48,610 nucleotides of DNA from Bacteroidota bacterium. Its GTDB lineage: Bacteria; Bacteroidota; Bacteroidia; B-17B0; Aurantibacillaceae. The stretch spans positions 1-48,610 of the forward strand of contig JAHBTI010000025.1 in the NCBI GenBank assembly GCA_019638705.1, given 5' to 3'. Shown in pieces: positions 34,337 through 44,630 of the stretch (position 1 is its first letter; each line of letters starts with the position of its first letter). The notes under the pieces were generated by a model, which saw only the letters and a list, made by a program, of their open reading frames with translations, was not told the origin of the DNA and searched no databases. A program made the position numbers and the translations under genes.

Positions 34337-35971
34337 ATGGTTTTTATACACAAACACACATATTTTCTCTTACTGCTTTTACTGTTTATTGTGGCAGAAA
34401 TTGCAGTAAATCCGCTTGGCGAATTTCCGCTAAACGATGATTGGTCATATACTGCCGCCGTTATTACATTTGACAAAACGGGCGAGTTTAACTTTGGCGG
34501 TTGGCCCGCCATGAGTTTGTGCACACATATTTTATGGGGCTTTGGCTTTACAAAAGTATTCGGGCTTTCTTTTTTTGTACTGCGTTGTTCTTCTTTGCTG
34601 TCGTTAATTATAGGTTTGGTGTTTTTAAATAAACTGCTTGTTCAAATTACTAACGACAAAAAAATTGCAGCGTTTGCCTGTGCTGTGTTACTGTTTAATC
34701 CTATGGTGTTTAGCCTTGGCAATACATTTATGACTGATGTAAATTTTAACACACTCATTATTTTGTGTTTTTATTTTGCCTTCCGGTTTTTTAAAACACA
34801 AACGTGGCTGCATTATTTTTTGTTTGTGTTGTTCTCTGTGGCTTTAGTTTTGCTGAGGCAGTATGGTGTTATTCTTCCTGCCTGTTTTGTGGCAGCTTGT
34901 TTTTTTCTGCCGACAAAAAAATGGAAACATATTTTGTTGGGCATTGTTGCCTTGCTTATTGTGGTGGTATCACTCAAACTATATGAGCAATACCTGTCAA
35001 GAATATTGCCGCCAAATTCCATGTACAAATTTTCGGGTAATGTAAACTTGCTGAGTGCCGATTTTTGGGATAACTTTTTTTTGGCACTTGTTTCGCGCGA
35101 TGAAATGATAATACTTCATCTTTTGGTGTATGCCATGCCTGTGGCTTTACTTTTTTTACCAAGTCTGATACGCGCCTTTAATATTAAAACTCATGCTGTG
35201 GTTTTATTCATTACGCTGTCTGTCGTGTATTTGCTGGTAAGCAGCGGCAAATATTTTTCTCACGGAAATATTTTTGCAAATACCGTAGTGGGTGCAGAAA
35301 CACTGTACGAATCAGATGCCGCCAAGCAGGTTAATTATGTAAACGCAAATTTTGATTTTGTTTTACGGTTTGTAAATATCGTGTCGTCCGTCATTTCGCT
35401 GTATGTGCTGCTTTTAGGCATAACACACATCGCTCGGAAAAAAGCGTGGAAAAACATTTTTACCCCTGAATTAATTTTTATACTGCTGTTTGTGCTGCTG
35501 TACATTTTTATGCTGCTGATTACCGAAAGCTTTTTTGACCGCTACATCATTCCTTTAATTACCTGCATGATACTTGTGTTTGCATATTTTTCAAAACACT
35601 ATTCCGTTAAATGGACAATAGCCCTGTTGCCACTTTTGTTTTGGATATACGTTTCGGTGCTTGGCACTAAAGATTATTTTGAGTGGAACAGACAACGCTG
35701 GAACGCCTATTGGTATTTGCGCCGCGAAAAAAATATTTCTATGGAAGAAATAAACGGCGGCTTTGAAACCACTTTGTGGCACGATGGCATTAACCCCGGT
35801 TGGCGCAACTATTTAAGTTTAGACGGTTATGATTACCTGATACAATTTCACAACCAACAAGAGGGGTTTGAGCTGCTGAAAACATACGAGGTTAAACGTT
35901 ACTTACCGTACAAAAAAGATAAAATCAATATATTTGTCAGACAAGATACAACAACAGTAAAACATGATTAG
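34337..35971 (+). CDS. GT39-like membrane glycosyltransferase
   Basis: 544 residues, about 11-12 hydrophobic helices. The first periplasmic loop has [11 protein letters not shown] with the Asp-Asp pair used by GT-C enzymes, and a later loop has [11 protein letters not shown]. The FFDRYIIPL segment and a soluble C-terminal part are also typical of ArnT/PMT-like enzymes. Such proteins transfer a sugar from a polyprenyl carrier to lipid A, glycan or protein in the periplasm. Donor and acceptor are unknown. The stop overlaps scoA by 8 bases. Confidence 0.78.
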   Translation: MVFIHKHTYFLLLLLLFIVAEIAVNPLGEFPLNDDWSYTAAVITFDKTGEFNFGGWPAMSLCTHILWGFGFTKVFGLSFFVLRCSSLLSLIIGLVFLNKLLVQITNDKKIAAFACAVLLFNPMVFSLGNTFMTDVNFNTLIILCFYFAFRFFKTQTWLHYFLFVLFSVALVLLRQYGVILPACFVAACFFLPTKKWKHILLGIVALLIVVVSLKLYEQYLSRILPPNSMYKFSGNVNLLSADFWDNFFLALVSRDEMIILHLLVYAMPVALLFLPSLIRAFNIKTHAVVLFITLSVVYLLVSSGKYFSHGNIFANTVVGAETLYESDAAKQVNYVNANFDFVLRFVNIVSSVISLYVLLLGITHIARKKAWKNIFTPELIFILLFVLLYIFMLLITESFFDRYIIPLITCMILVFAYFSKHYSVKWTIALLPLLFWIYVSVLGTKDYFEWNRQRWNAYWYLRREKNISMEEINGGFETTLWHDGINPGWRNYLSLDGYDYLIQFHNQQEGFELLKTYEVKRYLPYKKDKINIFVRQDTTTVKHD

Positions 35972-36677
35972 CAGAGCAGTAAAAAATGTAGAAGAAGCCA
36001 CACGCGGCATTAAAGACGGCATGACCTTAATGGTTGGCGGTTTTGGTTTATGCGGTATTCCCGAAAACAGCATTGCGCAGTTGGTAAAAATGGGCGTAAA
36101 AAATTTAACCTGCATCAGCAACAATGCAGGCGTTGATGATTTTGGCTTGGGCTTGCTTTTGCAAACCAAACAAATTAAAAAAATGATTGCAAGCTATGTG
36201 GGCGAAAACGAAGAATTTGAACGCCAAATGCTGAGTGGGGAACTGGAAGTGGAGCTTGTACCGCAAGGAACGTTGGTTACACGCTGCATGATGGCAGGCT
36301 ACGGCATTCCGTTTTTTCCTACACCTGCGGGCGTTGGTACAGAAGTGGCACAGGGTAAAGAAGTAGTGAAAGCCACCTTTAACGGCGAAACAAAAGATTA
36401 TTTAATTGAAAAAGCATTTGAAGCCGACTTTGCCATTGTAAAAGCATGGAAAGGCGATGAAGCAGGGAATTTAATTTTTAATTCTACAGCACGGAATTTT
36501 AATCAGCCTATGTCTTTGGCAGGAAAAATTACCATTGCCGAAGTGGAAGAGCTTGTTCCTGTGGGTACGCTTGACCCTAACCACATTCACACACCGGGTA
36601 TTTACGTTCACAGAATTTTTCAGGGTGAGAAATATGAAAAACGTATTGAGCAACGCACAGTGCGCAAACGCGCTTAA
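35964..36677 (+). CDS. scoA: 3-oxoacid CoA-transferase subunit A
   Basis: 237 residues. It starts [20 protein letters not shown] and has LCGIPENSI, then [22 protein letters not shown], the hallmark of the CoA-transferase alpha subunit. With subunit B it moves CoA from succinyl-CoA to acetoacetate or a similar 3-oxoacid. The B subunit gene lies 4.1 kb downstream with three envelope genes between. ATG 35964 overlaps the preceding membrane gene by 8 bases, so they are translationally linked. Confidence 0.93.
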   Translation: MISRAVKNVEEATRGIKDGMTLMVGGFGLCGIPENSIAQLVKMGVKNLTCISNNAGVDDFGLGLLLQTKQIKKMIASYVGENEEFERQMLSGELEVELVPQGTLVTRCMMAGYGIPFFPTPAGVGTEVAQGKEVVKATFNGETKDYLIEKAFEADFAIVKAWKGDEAGNLIFNSTARNFNQPMSLAGKITIAEVEELVPVGTLDPNHIHTPGIYVHRIFQGEKYEKRIEQRTVRKRA

Positions 36678-36687
36678 TTAATTTTAC

Positions 36688-38292
36688 ATGACCGACAAAC
36701 TGAAAATTTTTGCGAAAAACAATGTGTGGTTAATTTTAATTGTTACCACACTTTTTTTTCTGAATTATTATAACAAAACACTTTTTCAACGTCCATCTAT
36801 CATTCATATTTGGCGGCAAGCCGACTGCCTTTCCATTGCAAAAAATTATTATGAAGAAGGCATGAATTTTTTTCAGCCGAAAATTCATCATCAAGGCGTG
36901 GAAGGAGGAAAAGCCGTAAGCGAGTTTCCTATCTTAAATTATACTGCCGCCGCTTTATGGAAAATTTTCGGCGAACATGAATTTATTTACCGTTTAATAG
37001 AATACGCTTTGCTTCTGCTTTCGCAGTTTGTGTTGTTAAATACCTTACTCCGTTTTTTTAAATCGCAACTATTAGCCCTGTTTACGGTGAGTGTTTTTCT
37101 CACTTCGCCATTGCTGGCATATTATGGTGTAAGTTTTATTGCCGATGTACCCGCATTTTCTCTGGGCTTAATTTCCTTTTGTTTGTTTTACACCTTTTAC
37201 CGCGACAAACAATTGTCCTTTTTTTACCTCGCCTTATTTACGGGAACATTAGCCGTGTTAATGAAAGCAAGTGCGCTCATGGGGCTTTCGTTTTTATTGT
37301 TTTTCAGTGTCATTGATTTTTTGAATTTGAACGCTCGGTTTAAAACCGAAAAATTGTTTCAGAAAAAATTGCTGCCTGTTGTTTTTACGAGCCTTGCCGT
37401 ACTCGTTGTTTTTGCATGGTATAAATACGCTTTGTATTATAACAACAATAATAACAATGGCGTTTTTTTACTTACGGTGTTGCCAATTTGGGAACTGGAC
37501 GAAGGAGAGATTATGTATATTGGTCGGCAGTTATTCAGCGGGAGTTTTCCGGTATTTTTAAACCGCCCCATGTTGTTTTTAATTTTTGCCATTGCCATTT
37601 ATGTGAGCACAAATTTTAAGCACTTGGAAAATTTTTTACGTTATGCCTTTGTGTTTTCAGCCGGTTATTTTTTGGCGTATTTGCTTTTCTTTTTTCAGGT
37701 ATTCAGCGTACACGATTATTACCTGAATAATTTGATGATTTTTCCTGCCGTTACGCTGTTTAGTTTTTGTTCTATTCTGTATAAGCGTGAATTTATTCCT
37801 GCCAACAAAACATTCTTTCGCAGCTTTTTAATTTTGTCTTTGTTGTTTAATTCTCTTTACTGTGCCGCTTATTATCGTATGCGCACCATTAAAAATGATA
37901 ATATGGCAAACTGGTATCCGTTTATTACAGAGGAAGAGAAAAGTCTTTATGATTGGGTTTTTTGGGATTATGGTATTTCCACACAACGCATTGAAAATTT
38001 CGGCTCGGTATTAAAATCTCACGGCGTTAAGCGCGATGATTTTGTGTTAAGCATTCCTGATTTCAGTTTTGATGTGTCCTTGTATTTCTTAGACCAAAAA
38101 GGGTTTACCATCGGGCGGCAAAATTTTATAGAAGATACAACCGTATTAAATCGGTTTTTTAATAAGAATATAAAATACGTTGTGATGAGTGATGCCGTGC
38201 TTCAAAACGAAAAAGCGTTTATCAATTACAAACAACATTTTGAGCCGTTCTTTACGCACAACGAAGTAAAAGTATTTAAGTTTAAAGAGTAA
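36688..38292 (+). CDS. GT39-like membrane glycosyltransferase with Asn tract
   Basis: 534 residues, about 11 helices. The N-terminal loop HIWRQADCLSIAKNYYEEG and FFQPKI resemble GT39/ArnT-like enzymes, where the Asp binds the lipid-phosphate donor; SFIADVPAF is a second acidic loop. A run of six Asn (YYNNNNNNGV, near residue 252) sits in a loop. The soluble C-terminal part (about 400-534) is small. The gene starts 10 bases after scoA and ends 2 bases before the MBOAT gene. Confidence 0.72.
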   Translation: MTDKLKIFAKNNVWLILIVTTLFFLNYYNKTLFQRPSIIHIWRQADCLSIAKNYYEEGMNFFQPKIHHQGVEGGKAVSEFPILNYTAAALWKIFGEHEFIYRLIEYALLLLSQFVLLNTLLRFFKSQLLALFTVSVFLTSPLLAYYGVSFIADVPAFSLGLISFCLFYTFYRDKQLSFFYLALFTGTLAVLMKASALMGLSFLLFFSVIDFLNLNARFKTEKLFQKKLLPVVFTSLAVLVVFAWYKYALYYNNNNNNGVFLLTVLPIWELDEGEIMYIGRQLFSGSFPVFLNRPMLFLIFAIAIYVSTNFKHLENFLRYAFVFSAGYFLAYLLFFFQVFSVHDYYLNNLMIFPAVTLFSFCSILYKREFIPANKTFFRSFLILSLLFNSLYCAAYYRMRTIKNDNMANWYPFITEEEKSLYDWVFWDYGISTQRIENFGSVLKSHGVKRDDFVLSIPDFSFDVSLYFLDQKGFTIGRQNFIEDTTVLNRFFNKNIKYVVMSDAVLQNEKAFINYKQHFEPFFTHNEVKVFKFKE

Positions 38293-38294
38293 AA

Positions 38295-39707
38295 ATGCTT
38301 TTCAACTCGCTTCATTTTTTAATTTTTCTGCCCATTGTTGTCGGGCTGTATTACCTGTTGCCACAACGCTTCCGCTGGATATTGATTTTTACGGCGAGCT
38401 GTTATTTTTATATGGCGTTTATGCCAAAATACATTCTTGTTCTTTTTTTAATCATTATTATTGATTATATCGCGGGACTTACCATTGAACAAACAAAAGG
38501 CAGGTTAAAATTATTTTACCTCGTGGCGAGCTTAACCGCCAACATTTCTTTGCTTGCTTTTTTTAAATACTTTCATTTTTTAAATGAAAATCTGGAAACT
38601 GTTTTTTCATGGTTCGGCAAAGAATTTAATCCTGTTGGTTTTGATTTTTTGCTGCCGATAGGCTTGTCGTTTCACACCTTTCAATCCATGAGCTACACCA
38701 TTGAAGTGTATCGCGGAAAACAAAAAGCCGAAAAACATTTGGGTTATTTTGCCAATTATGTGTTGTTCTTTCCGCAAATGGTGGCAGGTCCCATTGAGCG
38801 TTACGCTACTCTGGGACATGAATTGAAACAAGAGCATAAGCCTGTTTACGAAAATTTCTCAAACGGATTTAAGCTCATTCTCTTTGGCTTGTTTGTAAAA
38901 ATGACCATTGCCGACAACATTGCGCCTTACGTTAATCAAATTTATGCTGCACCTGAAGAACATCATTCTTACGAAGTGATTGCAGCCGTCATTTTATTTT
39001 CGTTTCAGATTTATGCGGATTTTTTCGGTTACTCTACCATTGCTTTGGGAAGTGCGCGTTTACTCGGCATTACCATTATGGACAATTTTAAAACGCCCTA
39101 TCTTTCAAAAAGTATTACAGAATTTTGGACACGCTGGCACATTTCATTAAGCACTTGGTTTAGAGATTACCTGTACATTCCGCTGGGCGGCAACCGCGTA
39201 AAATTACCGCGCTGGACAATCAACATTTTAATTGTGTTTGCCGTAAGTGGCTTGTGGCACGGCGCAAGCTGGACATTTGTGGTGTGGGGTGCGCTGCATG
39301 GATTGATGAGGGTTTTGGAAAAATACTTTTCAAAACTATTTAAGTTTGAAACAAAAGAAGGCTGGAACATGGTAAATGTTTTGCTCGCCATAAAAACATT
39401 TTTAATCACATCTTTCATTTGGATTTTTTTCCGCGCCGAAAATTTTGATAAAGCCCTGTTGGTTATTAAATCTTGTTTTCAAAATTTTTCCGGTCATGCC
39501 ATACAAAACAAAGAGCCGATTATTATTGCTGTTGCCGCCGCACTTATTATTGCAATAATTGATAAGTTACTGTACAACTCGCGTTTTGATAAAACATTGG
39601 CGTTTATGAAAACGCGCTACCGCTGGGCAATATACATGGTGTTATTGTTTTGTTTAATGGCACTTTCAGGCACGGAAAGAGAACCCTTTATTTATTTTCA
39701 ATTTTAA
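38295..39707 (+). CDS. MBOAT-family O-acyltransferase (AlgI-like)
   Basis: 470 residues, polytopic. Conserved blocks include FLPIGLSFHTFQSMSYTIEV-type sequence (LPIGLSFHTFQSMSYTIEV), VAGPIERYATLG, EFWTRWHISLSTWFRDYLYI with PLGGNR, and the catalytic-His block SGLWHGASWTFVVWGALHG. These are typical of AlgI/PatA-type enzymes that pass an acetyl or acyl group across the membrane to a periplasmic glycan. The next gene is SGNH-like and probably its partner. Confidence 0.93.
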   Translation: MLFNSLHFLIFLPIVVGLYYLLPQRFRWILIFTASCYFYMAFMPKYILVLFLIIIIDYIAGLTIEQTKGRLKLFYLVASLTANISLLAFFKYFHFLNENLETVFSWFGKEFNPVGFDFLLPIGLSFHTFQSMSYTIEVYRGKQKAEKHLGYFANYVLFFPQMVAGPIERYATLGHELKQEHKPVYENFSNGFKLILFGLFVKMTIADNIAPYVNQIYAAPEEHHSYEVIAAVILFSFQIYADFFGYSTIALGSARLLGITIMDNFKTPYLSKSITEFWTRWHISLSTWFRDYLYIPLGGNRVKLPRWTINILIVFAVSGLWHGASWTFVVWGALHGLMRVLEKYFSKLFKFETKEGWNMVNVLLAIKTFLITSFIWIFFRAENFDKALLVIKSCFQNFSGHAIQNKEPIIIAVAAALIIAIIDKLLYNSRFDKTLAFMKTRYRWAIYMVLLFCLMALSGTEREPFIYFQF

Positions 39708-39710
39708 TAC

Positions 39711-40745
39711 ATGAAAAAGAAAATTATAATAAGACTGATTGCTTTGCTTGTGGTTGTAATACTTTTCAACTTCATTTATTATTTTACCTTATACAAAAGA
39801 GATGTCGCAAAAAACTGTGTGCAGGTGCTTGAAGTAAAAAACAAACAAGCCGAAACAGATATTTTTTATTTCGGAGAATCGTCCAACTTCACCACAAAAG
39901 AAAACGATTCCATTCAGCAAAGCATTTCAGAAATTACCAACTTGTTTTTTCCTCAACTAAAATTTACAAGTATTAATCAGCCCGCCTCACACGCGGGAAT
40001 TTACAAGGCATGGCTCACACAAATTAACTTGAACGAACGCAAACCCAAAGCTATTATTGTAACACTCAATTTACGTTCGTTTAACGCGGCGTGGCGCAAT
40101 TCAAAATTAGAAGCGCATTTGCAGCAAAGCATAGGGTTCTTAAATCCGTATCCGCCTTTGGCAAACAGATTTTTAATGTCGTTAAACGCTTTTGGAAACG
40201 AAACAGAACCTGTGTTGGAAAAAAAAGTAAGCAAAGAGTGGCGAAAAAAACAACTTAAATTTCCTTTTCCGTTTAAGTATAAAACCACTCACGAATGGGA
40301 CAAAGAAATGTCTCGCGGCGGCTATTTTTCTACATGGAGTAAGGAACAATCAGACCTTGCCTGTCATTACATAAAAGCCTACGGGTTTAATCTTGACGAA
40401 AAAAATCCGCGCGTAAACGATTTTGATGAAATCAGCGATTGGTGCAGGGAGCAAAACATTCCGCTTTACTTAAATTTAATGGCAGAAAATGTGCAGTATG
40501 CCGACAGCTTGGTTGGCAAAGAATTAGTATTTTTAATGAGAGAAAACCGCGATTACTTAGTGAAACGTTACAACAAAAATAATTGCAAAGTGATTGACAA
40601 TTTAGAAAGCGTGAACGGAAAACATTTTATTGACCAACAATGGACAACCGAACACTATGATTATTTCGGGAGAATGTTGGTGGCAAGAAATTTGGCGGAC
40701 ACGTTAAAAATTCAATTTAAAAACGATTACAAAAAAATATATTAG
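39711..40745 (+). CDS. Membrane-anchored SGNH-like partner of the MBOAT acyltransferase
   Basis: 344 residues. One N-terminal membrane helix (IIIRLIALLVVVILFNFIYY) is followed by a periplasmic domain. TDIFYFGESSNFTT fits the first SGNH block (G-E-S in place of GDS), and FIDQQWTTEHYDYFGR near the end fits the D-x-x-H block. MBOAT proteins such as AlgI and DltB work with SGNH-type partners such as AlgX and DltD, and this gene starts 3 bases after the MBOAT gene. I therefore infer that it completes acyl transfer to a glycan. The SGNH match is by eye only. Confidence 0.62.
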   Translation: MKKKIIIRLIALLVVVILFNFIYYFTLYKRDVAKNCVQVLEVKNKQAETDIFYFGESSNFTTKENDSIQQSISEITNLFFPQLKFTSINQPASHAGIYKAWLTQINLNERKPKAIIVTLNLRSFNAAWRNSKLEAHLQQSIGFLNPYPPLANRFLMSLNAFGNETEPVLEKKVSKEWRKKQLKFPFPFKYKTTHEWDKEMSRGGYFSTWSKEQSDLACHYIKAYGFNLDEKNPRVNDFDEISDWCREQNIPLYLNLMAENVQYADSLVGKELVFLMRENRDYLVKRYNKNNCKVIDNLESVNGKHFIDQQWTTEHYDYFGRMLVARNLADTLKIQFKNDYKKIY

Positions 40746-40747
40746 TT

Positions 40748-41404
40748 ATGTTAGATAAAAACGGAATAGCAAAACGCATTGCAAAAGAAGTGAAAGACGG
40801 TATGTTTGTGAACTTGGGAATTGGCATTCCTACCTTGGTTGCCAATTACATTCCTGACGGTTACAACGTGGTGCTGCAATCAGAAAACGGCATTTTGGGT
40901 ATGGGTCCGTTCCCTTACGAAGGTGAGGAAGATGCGGATTTAATCAACGCAGGAAAACAAACCATTACACTTGTAAAAGGTGCAAGCATTTTTGACAGTG
41001 CCATGAGTTTTGGCATGATACGCTCACAAAAAGTAGATTTAACCATTTTGGGTGCTATGGAAGTAAGCGAAAACGGCGACATTGCCAACTGGAAAATTCC
41101 CGGCAAAATGGTGAAAGGCATGGGCGGTGCAATGGATTTAGTTGCCAGCGCAAAAAATATTATTGTAGCCATGCAGCAGGTAAACAAAGCAGGGCAGTCA
41201 AAATTGTTGCCGAACTGCGAATTGCCATTAACGGGTGTTAAGTGCGTGAAAAAAATTGTTACGGAGCTGGGCGTTTACGATGTATTGCCCACAGGCGGTT
41301 TTAAACTTTTGGAACGCGCACCCGGTGTAAGCATAGAAGACATTAAAAAAGCAACGGCAGGAAAATTGGTGATTGAAGGCGAGGTAAAAGAAATGGAAGT
41401 CTAA
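40748..41404 (+). CDS. scoB: 3-oxoacid CoA-transferase subunit B
   Basis: 218 residues. GMFVNLGIGIPTLVANYIPDG and the catalytic-Glu block LQSENGILGMGPFP identify the beta subunit; QKVDLTILGAMEVSENGDIANWKIPG is also diagnostic. It forms the enzyme with ScoA. It starts 2 bases after the SGNH-like gene and is followed by another membrane gene 14 bases on, so it shares the envelope transcript. Such wide separation from scoA is unusual. Confidence 0.94.
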   Translation: MLDKNGIAKRIAKEVKDGMFVNLGIGIPTLVANYIPDGYNVVLQSENGILGMGPFPYEGEEDADLINAGKQTITLVKGASIFDSAMSFGMIRSQKVDLTILGAMEVSENGDIANWKIPGKMVKGMGGAMDLVASAKNIIVAMQQVNKAGQSKLLPNCELPLTGVKCVKKIVTELGVYDVLPTGGFKLLERAPGVSIEDIKKATAGKLVIEGEVKEMEV

Positions 41405-41418
41405 CCGCAACTTATACC

Positions 41419-42966
41419 ATGAACGGAAAAATTTACGCAATAACACATCATAAACTGTTTGCGTGGATTGTATATGTGGCAATAGCTGTTTTCTTTTGTT
41501 GGGATAACAGCTATTTTCCTTCGTTTGACGGAGCTACGCATTATGATAATGCTTTGTTGCTGAAAGAATATTTTTTCGGAAACGAAACCATACACACCCA
41601 TTTTGTTTTAACGCCCTTTTACATTCCGAATATTTTTTCGCATTACGTTCTTGCTGTTTTATTCGCAGTATTTTCATTTAAAACATCGCTGCTTCTGTTT
41701 TTTTTCAGCTACTTTGTATTATACCTGCACGCGGCAAATTATCTTCTTACAAGTTACAAGGTAAACCATTCGCTTTTGTTTTCATTGGCGTTGTCTGTTT
41801 TTTTCTACTCGCATTTGGTTACTTTGGGTTTCCACAATTTTATGTGGTCGTGTGTGTTTCTGTTTTACGCTGTGGGCTTTTATAATGTTAAGTTGAAACA
41901 TAAAACAGAAGCAAAAAACAAACCTTATGTGTTGTTCTTTCTTATTTTAATGCTTTTGTATTATGCCAACGCGCTTGCTTTTTTGTTTCTATGTTTATTT
42001 CTGTGTTTAGATGTTGCGCTCCATATTAAAAACACAAACCGCAAACACGTTTTTAAACTTGCGTTAAGTCTTTTAATTCCCTGTATTTTTTTACTGCTGT
42101 TTTATTTTAATAAAAATCCTGAATACACAGGCAATACAAACGCACCCGATTACGCCGAATTGACAAACGCGCTGTTTCAGCCAAACTGCTTGATTAATTA
42201 TTCTGCCGAAAGTGAAAAACCGTATAATACCGTCATGTTATCTGCCATGGCAGCATTAATCATCTCTGCCTTGTATGTAAACGTAAAACACCGCGACCGG
42301 CGTGTTATGCCAAGCCATTTATTTTTTGTGATGAGTGTTTTTGCCTTAACGCTGTATTATGTTGTTCCTGATGATTCAAGTGTAGGCATGATGTCTATGC
42401 GGTTTATGCACTTTTTTTATGTGTTTCTTTTGCTGTGGCTGTTGCTGCAAGCCAACACAGGCATAAAATATTTGGCGGTGCTTGTATTGGTTTTTGCAGG
42501 CTTAAAAAAATATGCCGAAACCGCGCCCAAAAATATTGCCTCGCTCAATCAGTCGGCAGAAGAAATAATACAGGCGGCTTCTGCCATAGAGGCAAATTCA
42601 AGTGTTATTGCATTTAACTGTTCCAAAAACTGGCTTCATGTGCATTTTGCAGAATATATAGGTGTTGAAAAACCGCTTGTGCTTGTATATAATCCCGAAG
42701 TTATTTTGGGTTGGTTTCCTTTGGAGTGGAACGAAGCCGAAAAACCGAATTATATGTTCAATCATCGGTTAGATATTCCGGGCGTTTTATGGCAAACCAA
42801 CGGAAAGGGCGCAATAAAAAAACCTGATTACGTTTTTTTATTCGGGGAAACAGAAAATTTTAAAAGCACGGCGGATTATACAGATGAGGTGAAACCGAAC
42901 TACAGCTTAGTTTATAAAACCGAATCGGGATTTATTGAAGTGTATGCTTTGAACAAAATAAATTAA
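41419..42966 (+). CDS. Polytopic membrane protein, possibly GT-C-like
   Basis: 515 residues with about 10-11 helices and a soluble C-terminal part (about 385-515). The N-terminal loop SYFPSFDGATHYDNALLLKE has acidic residues in the position used by GT-C enzymes, but the match is weaker than in the two upstream GT39-like proteins. It ends the envelope gene run and converges with rpoN; the two stop codons share bases (42963-42966). Function not assigned. Confidence 0.6.
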   Translation: MNGKIYAITHHKLFAWIVYVAIAVFFCWDNSYFPSFDGATHYDNALLLKEYFFGNETIHTHFVLTPFYIPNIFSHYVLAVLFAVFSFKTSLLLFFFSYFVLYLHAANYLLTSYKVNHSLLFSLALSVFFYSHLVTLGFHNFMWSCVFLFYAVGFYNVKLKHKTEAKNKPYVLFFLILMLLYYANALAFLFLCLFLCLDVALHIKNTNRKHVFKLALSLLIPCIFLLLFYFNKNPEYTGNTNAPDYAELTNALFQPNCLINYSAESEKPYNTVMLSAMAALIISALYVNVKHRDRRVMPSHLFFVMSVFALTLYYVVPDDSSVGMMSMRFMHFFYVFLLLWLLLQANTGIKYLAVLVLVFAGLKKYAETAPKNIASLNQSAEEIIQAASAIEANSSVIAFNCSKNWLHVHFAEYIGVEKPLVLVYNPEVILGWFPLEWNEAEKPNYMFNHRLDIPGVLWQTNGKGAIKKPDYVFLFGETENFKSTADYTDEVKPNYSLVYKTESGFIEVYALNKIN

Positions 42967-44453
42967 AAAATTTCACGGCGCATTCTCGCCATAGGAATTT
43001 CCAACTGCTCGCGGTATTTGGCAATGGTGCGCCGCGCCGCATTAAAGCCTTTTTCTTTTAGTTTTTCGCGCAGTTCATCGTCAGACAAAGGCTGTTTTTT
43101 GTCTTCGGTATCAATTAATTCTTTGAGGAAATTTTTTACTTCGCGATTGCTTATTTCTTCGCCGGTGTCGGTATTTGCTTTTTCGGTAAAAAATGTTTTC
43201 AGCAAAAAAGTGCCGTAAGGTGTTTGCACATACTTGCTGTTTGTCATCCGCGAAACCGTTGATACATCAAGGTTTACACGACTTGCCACATCTTTTAAAC
43301 CCATAGGCTTCAATTTGCTGTCGTCGCCCGTAGAAAAATAATCGTACTGAAGTTCCAAAATACATTTCATACACAAAGCCAAAGTTGCGTAACGCTCCTG
43401 TATGGCTTCAATAAACCACGATGCCCCTTCAATTTTATTTTTTATAAAGCCCGATGCTTCGCGGGAGCTTTTGTCTTTGCTCTGCGAATAGTCTTTCAGC
43501 ATTTCGGTATAATCTTTGCTGATTTTTAAATCGGGTAAATTTCTTCCGTTAATGCTTAGTTCGGGTTTACCGTCAGCCACCGAAATTATAAAATCAGGCA
43601 CTACGGCACTTACATTTTCACCTTTGTTGTTGCTGTTTCCGGGACGGGGATTTAAGTGTTTTATTTCTTCAATAATATCTTTCAAATCTTCTTCGTCAAT
43701 TTCCCAGCGCGTTAAAATTTTCTCGTAATGCTTTTTTGAAAATTCTTCCATTTGGTGTTTAATTACTTTCATGGCAAGTGCAACTTCTCGTGTTTGGTCA
43801 GTTTTGCGCTCTAACTGCAAAAGCAAACATTCCTGTAAATTGCGTGCGCCAACACCGGCGGGGTCAAAGGTTTGAATGATTTTTAAAACGTGCTCCACTT
43901 CATGTATAGTAGCATGTACGTTGTAGTTAAACGCCAAATCATCGGTAATTAAATCCAACTCGCGGCGCAGGTAGCCGTCTTCGTCCAAACAGCCAATAAT
44001 GTAAGTGCCGATGGTGTATTCTTTTTCCGAAATATCTTTTAAGGCAAGTTGTTGTTCTAACAATTCCTGAAAGTCGGAACTATCAACCACCACAAACTCG
44101 CGGCTCTCGTCATCGGGACTTTTATTTACCACATCGTATTTGTAAGAATCCAACTCTGCCGCGTCCATGTATTCTTCGGCATCGTCCATAGACGTTTTTC
44201 TTTCTTCCGCTTCTTTTAAGTCGCCGTTTTCATCGTATTCTTCGGTGCTGTCGGCATTTTCATTGTTGCCGTACAATTCTTCATCGGTAACGGTTTCGCT
44301 GTTGTCTTCTTCCAAAGCGGGATTGGCTTCCAGCTCTTCTTTAATGCGTTCTTCCAAAGCAAGCATGGGCATTTGCAACAGCTTCATCACCAAAATTTGC
44401 TGAGGCAGCAGTTTTTGAGCGAGTTTTATACTTTGTGATTGCTTTAGTGCCAT
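42963..44453 (-). CDS. rpoN: RNA polymerase sigma-54 factor
   Basis: 496 residues. Region I is Gln/Leu-rich (SIKLAQKLLPQQILVMKLLQ, PMLALEERIKEELEANPAL); an acidic region II follows; the core-binding part has TFDPAGVGARNLQECLLLQL, and the DNA-binding part has VASRVNLDVSTVSRMTNSKY. The RpoN box ARRTIAKYRE is at about 473-482. It directs RNA polymerase to -24/-12 promoters and needs an AAA+ activator such as the NtrC-like regulator at 12.6 kb. Confidence 0.97.
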   Translation of the reverse strand: MALKQSQSIKLAQKLLPQQILVMKLLQMPMLALEERIKEELEANPALEEDNSETVTDEELYGNNENADSTEEYDENGDLKEAEERKTSMDDAEEYMDAAELDSYKYDVVNKSPDDESREFVVVDSSDFQELLEQQLALKDISEKEYTIGTYIIGCLDEDGYLRRELDLITDDLAFNYNVHATIHEVEHVLKIIQTFDPAGVGARNLQECLLLQLERKTDQTREVALAMKVIKHQMEEFSKKHYEKILTRWEIDEEDLKDIIEEIKHLNPRPGNSNNKGENVSAVVPDFIISVADGKPELSINGRNLPDLKISKDYTEMLKDYSQSKDKSSREASGFIKNKIEGASWFIEAIQERYATLALCMKCILELQYDYFSTGDDSKLKPMGLKDVASRVNLDVSTVSRMTNSKYVQTPYGTFLLKTFFTEKANTDTGEEISNREVKNFLKELIDTEDKKQPLSDDELREKLKEKGFNAARRTIAKYREQLEIPMARMRREIF

Positions 44454-44484
44454 GATTTAATTTTTGTTCGGTTCTTTCACTTAG

Positions 44485-44602
44485 GTGTCATTTCGAGTTT
44501 GCAGCGTAGTTTGTGCGGCAGAGCAAGTATCGAGAAATGACATTTCGGAAATCAGTTCTCGATACGGTTTGCAAGAGGCAGGCAAACCTACTCGAACTGA
44601 CA
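44485..44602. repeat. Dispersed repeat with terminal inverted repeats, copy 2
   Basis: Starts GTGTCATTTCGAGTTTG and ends ACTCGAACTGACA. The right 70-75 bases are nearly identical to copy 1 at 27266-27373, while the left third differs. It lies between rpoN and tyrS. Confidence 0.85.
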
Positions 44603-44630
44603 AGCTATTCCGTAACATACTTTTCATATA

